A stretch of 64,000 nucleotides of DNA from Ophiocordyceps camponoti-saundersi (nom. inval.) (Eukaryota > Ascomycota > Sordariomycetes > Hypocreales > Ophiocordycipitaceae): positions 124,001-188,000 of the forward strand of contig PDHQ01000003.1 of assembly GCA_003339415.1 (NCBI GenBank), in the 5' to 3' direction. The notes under the pieces are model-generated. The model saw nothing but the letters and a program-made list of their open reading frames with translations. It had not been told where the DNA came from and did not search any database. A program made the translations under genes and the position numbers. This document shows, piece after piece, positions 62,042 through 64,000 of the stretch (its first letter is position 1; each line of letters begins with the position of its first letter).

Positions 62042-64000
62042 TCAACGCCACGCCCTCCGGCTCTTCGTCGACTCCCCGCCGCTGCTATGCGGTCGATGGA
62101 CATCGGAAAACCCTCGTGGCGGACTCAGCCCCTGCGCATCTCCTGCCCCCGGCACCGCCAGGAAGCCGCCTACGCCGTCCCCGATAAGCACGCTCCGCCG
62201 CGCCTCGGTCCGGTCCCATCCCTGTCCGGCCACGTCAGCCGCCAGGCCGTAGCTGCTGACCGGTCGCTGCTGTCTTGCCACCATCGGCCCCGCGCTCGGC
62301 CCCTTGAAGAACCCGCCCGTGAAGGAGTCGACCCGGGCGAAGTTCCACTTGCCGAACTCGTCGCTCTTGGTGAAGACCTCGAGTGTCTGCGTCGGCGGCG
62401 GGCCCGACGCCCGGTTTGCGAACGGGTTGTTGGAGCTGAAGCGCTTGTGACACGGCCCGCCCATGCCGACACCACCGCCCAGGCTGGGCACCCGACGCCT
62501 CCTAGGCGAGATGGGCCCGCCGACGGCACCGGGGGACACCCGCAGCGCCGGCGGGCTCGTGCTGGACGAGCTGGATCCGGGCCTGGCTCGGCTGCTCGGT
62601 GACATTGGGGGCAACGGTCCTACTGCGAATCCTCCCCCCGCTCCACCGATCGCGGCCGGCGGCGGCAGCGGCGGCGGCAGACTCGACAGTTTGTCGGGAA
62701 AATTTTCGTCGAGCACGTAGAGCCTGCGGAGCCGCGGCAGGCTGCCGGAAAGAACCGACGACGCCAAGTGCGAGTAGTATCCCGGCGTCGCGTACGGTCC
62801 CGCCTCGGGCTTGGCTGATATCTCAAAGCGTAGCGTCTTAAGCCTCATCGATGCCAGGAGCGGTGCCGCCTCGGCGTTCTGCATCGGCTCCGTAACCTTG
62901 GCTTGGAAAGCCAAGGTCCGCAGGCCCGGGGCCATGCTCAGAACATCCTGGAGACGGGAAGGCTGAACGCCCGTGTCCTTAATCGTCAGAACCTTCAGCG
63001 CCTTCTGCGTTTCGTACCAGGAGAGATACTCGACCAGGCCGGCCGTCGTCATACGAGGCGCGTCCTTGACGATGAGTTCCTCAAGCGCCGGCAGCGGGGG
63101 CAGGCCGTCGTCGGCCGCCATGACCTCGTCCGAGAAGCTGGGTGTCTCCGACACCTTGAGGGCCCGGAGGCGGGTTAACGAGGCCAGAGCAGTGCGGAGG
63201 ACGAGGGGGTCGACGTCGACCCGGTCGAGCTCCAGCACTTCGAGCCGCGGCCAGACCCGGCCCGTAGCCAGGTTGGCGAAGCTGGGCTCCGAGCCGCGGA
63301 CGTACGTCATCTTGCGGAGGTCGGGGCATCGGGCCTGCACCTCGAGCCGCAGGGTGGCATAGTTGGGCTCGTCGGCGAACATGCCTTCGGGAAGGTCGAC
63401 ATACTGTAGATTGGGCAGCACGGCAATGGTCTGAGCCAGCTCGACGTGACACGACTCGCGGATCATGTAGGGCGTCTTGAGAAATTGAACGAGCTTGCCG
63501 ATGCGCGTCGGGTCATCACGAACAGTCCGTCGAAAGAGCCGCAGTCGAGCCAGTGCCGGGTCCTCGGGGATGCCGTTGCGGTCGAACCTCGACGTCTTCT
63601 TGCGCTTCTCAGCCAAGAAGGCCTCGAGCTTGCAGTAGTGAACCGGGTCGATGCGGACGCTATGATACCTGGGATAGGGGAGAAATAAAAAAACAAGGTC
63701 AGCAAGCAGGGATAGAAGAAGGGAGAAGGCGGGAGAGGGGGGACACCAACATGACGGCAATGGCAGCGACTCGCCAGGTACGTCCGACCTGGGCGCAGTG
63801 AGAAAGGTCGCGCAGGTCACATAGCATGCACCCGCTATCCGAGGCGCTCTCCTCACACGTCTCGTAGCTCTCATCGCGCGAGTGCGGACAGACAAAGGCA
63901 AAGATGCGCTGCAAGACGGCGCGAGGCAACAGGGCGACCAGCTGTGCCGAAGCCCGCGTCGGCGGGAAAAGAGGCGGCTCGGCGGCTCCCCAAGGACGCA
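62042..64000 (-). CDS. F-box/LRR-type protein, 5' end outside the window
   Basis: Two exons visible on the minus strand (64000-63751, open at the edge, and 63668-62042) joined by an 82-bp GT-AG intron; at least 625 residues are covered. The first exon reads ALLPRAVLQRIFAFVCPHS, an F-box-like start (Leu-Pro then hydrophobic-x-x-Ile-Phe), then a Cys-containing insertion and DLRDLSHCAQVGRTWRVAA, matching the second half of an F-box. The body contains leucine-rich repeats (LPNLQYVDLPEGMF, WPRLEVLELDRVDVDPLVL, LTRLRALKVSET, LPALEELIVKDAPRMTTAGL, LKVLTIKD, LRTLAFQAKV). The C-terminus is Pro/Ser/Gly-rich and probably disordered. Such proteins recruit substrates to SCF ubiquitin ligases through Skp1; the substrate is unknown. 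The assignment rests on pattern only. Confidence 0.75.
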   Translation of the reverse strand, partial: CVLGEPPSRLFSRRRGLRHSWSPCCLAPSCSASLPLSVRTRAMRATRRVRRAPRIAGACYVTCATFLTAPRSDVPGESLPLPSCWCPPSPAFSLLLSLLADLVFLFLPYPRYHSVRIDPVHYCKLEAFLAEKRKKTSRFDRNGIPEDPALARLRLFRRTVRDDPTRIGKLVQFLKTPYMIRESCHVELAQTIAVLPNLQYVDLPEGMFADEPNYATLRLEVQARCPDLRKMTYVRGSEPSFANLATGRVWPRLEVLELDRVDVDPLVLRTALASLTRLRALKVSETPSFSDEVMAADDGLPPLPALEELIVKDAPRMTTAGLVEYLSWYETQKALKVLTIKDTGVQPSRLQDVLSMAPGLRTLAFQAKVTEPMQNAEAAPLLASMRLKTLRFEISAKPEAGPYATPGYYSHLASSVLSGSLPRLRRLYVLDENFPDKLSSLPPPLPPPAAIGGAGGGFAVGPLPPMSPSSRARPGSSSSSTSPPALRVSPGAVGGPISPRRRRVPSLGGGVGMGGPCHKRFSSNNPFANRASGPPPTQTLEVFTKSDEFGKWNFARVDSFTGGFFKGPSAGPMVARQQRPVSSYGLAADVAGQGWDRTEARRSVLIGDGVGGFLAVPGAGDAQGLSPPRGFSDVHRPHSSGGESTKSRRAWR

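Overview
The window is nuclear DNA of a filamentous ascomycete (Pezizomycotina, most likely Sordariomycetes; Hypocreales is my inference). The signs are genes with short GT-AG introns (about 45-85 bp), a conserved fungal gene set, intergenic DNA full of tetranucleotide microsatellites, and two retrotransposons destroyed by C-to-T changes that empty CpA/TpG while CpG survives, which is the signature of repeat-induced point mutation (RIP). Exon joins were read by hand from splice signals and reading frame; boundaries may be off by a base.

Layout. 1-75: extreme N-terminus of a probable Med19/Rox3 Mediator gene (minus, partial). 2205-8600: complete Ty1/copia-type LTR element in reverse orientation, RIP-mutated, with 142-bp LTRs, a TATAC target duplication and a nested 439-bp hAT-type MITE. 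9777-11845: delta-8 sphingolipid desaturase. 13879-15807: homeobox transcription factor (minus), followed by about 5.6 kb of gene-free, microsatellite-rich DNA. 21403-22467 and 22733-26255: 3-hydroxyacyl-CoA dehydrogenase and Tof1/Timeless, a divergent pair. 26733-28867: BOR1-like anion transporter. 30061-31438: secreted, divergent heat-labile-enterotoxin-like protein beside the second RIP-mutated Ty1/copia element (31801-38598, AGTTA target duplication).

39378-52455 is a compact housekeeping block: m-AAA protease, Mtq1/HemK methyltransferase, Rpb11, LSm5, a DEDDy exonuclease with a C-terminal HTH, Ytm1, and glycogen synthase. Several are divergent pairs sharing promoters of about 240-670 bp. 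54799-56064 is an uncharacterised Ser-rich protein. 59331-61246 holds a nest of small TIR elements with target duplications at two levels. 62042-64000 is the 3' part of an F-box/LRR-type gene running off the right edge.

The housekeeping genes cover lipid modification, replication-fork protection, mitochondrial protein quality control and translation termination, transcription, RNA decay/splicing, ribosome biogenesis and glycogen storage; I see no metabolic cluster. The most distinctive content is the transposon archaeology (three independent insertions with exact target duplications, one nested in another, and a self-nested MITE cluster) and the toxin-like gene with apparently altered catalytic positions at the edge of a RIP block.
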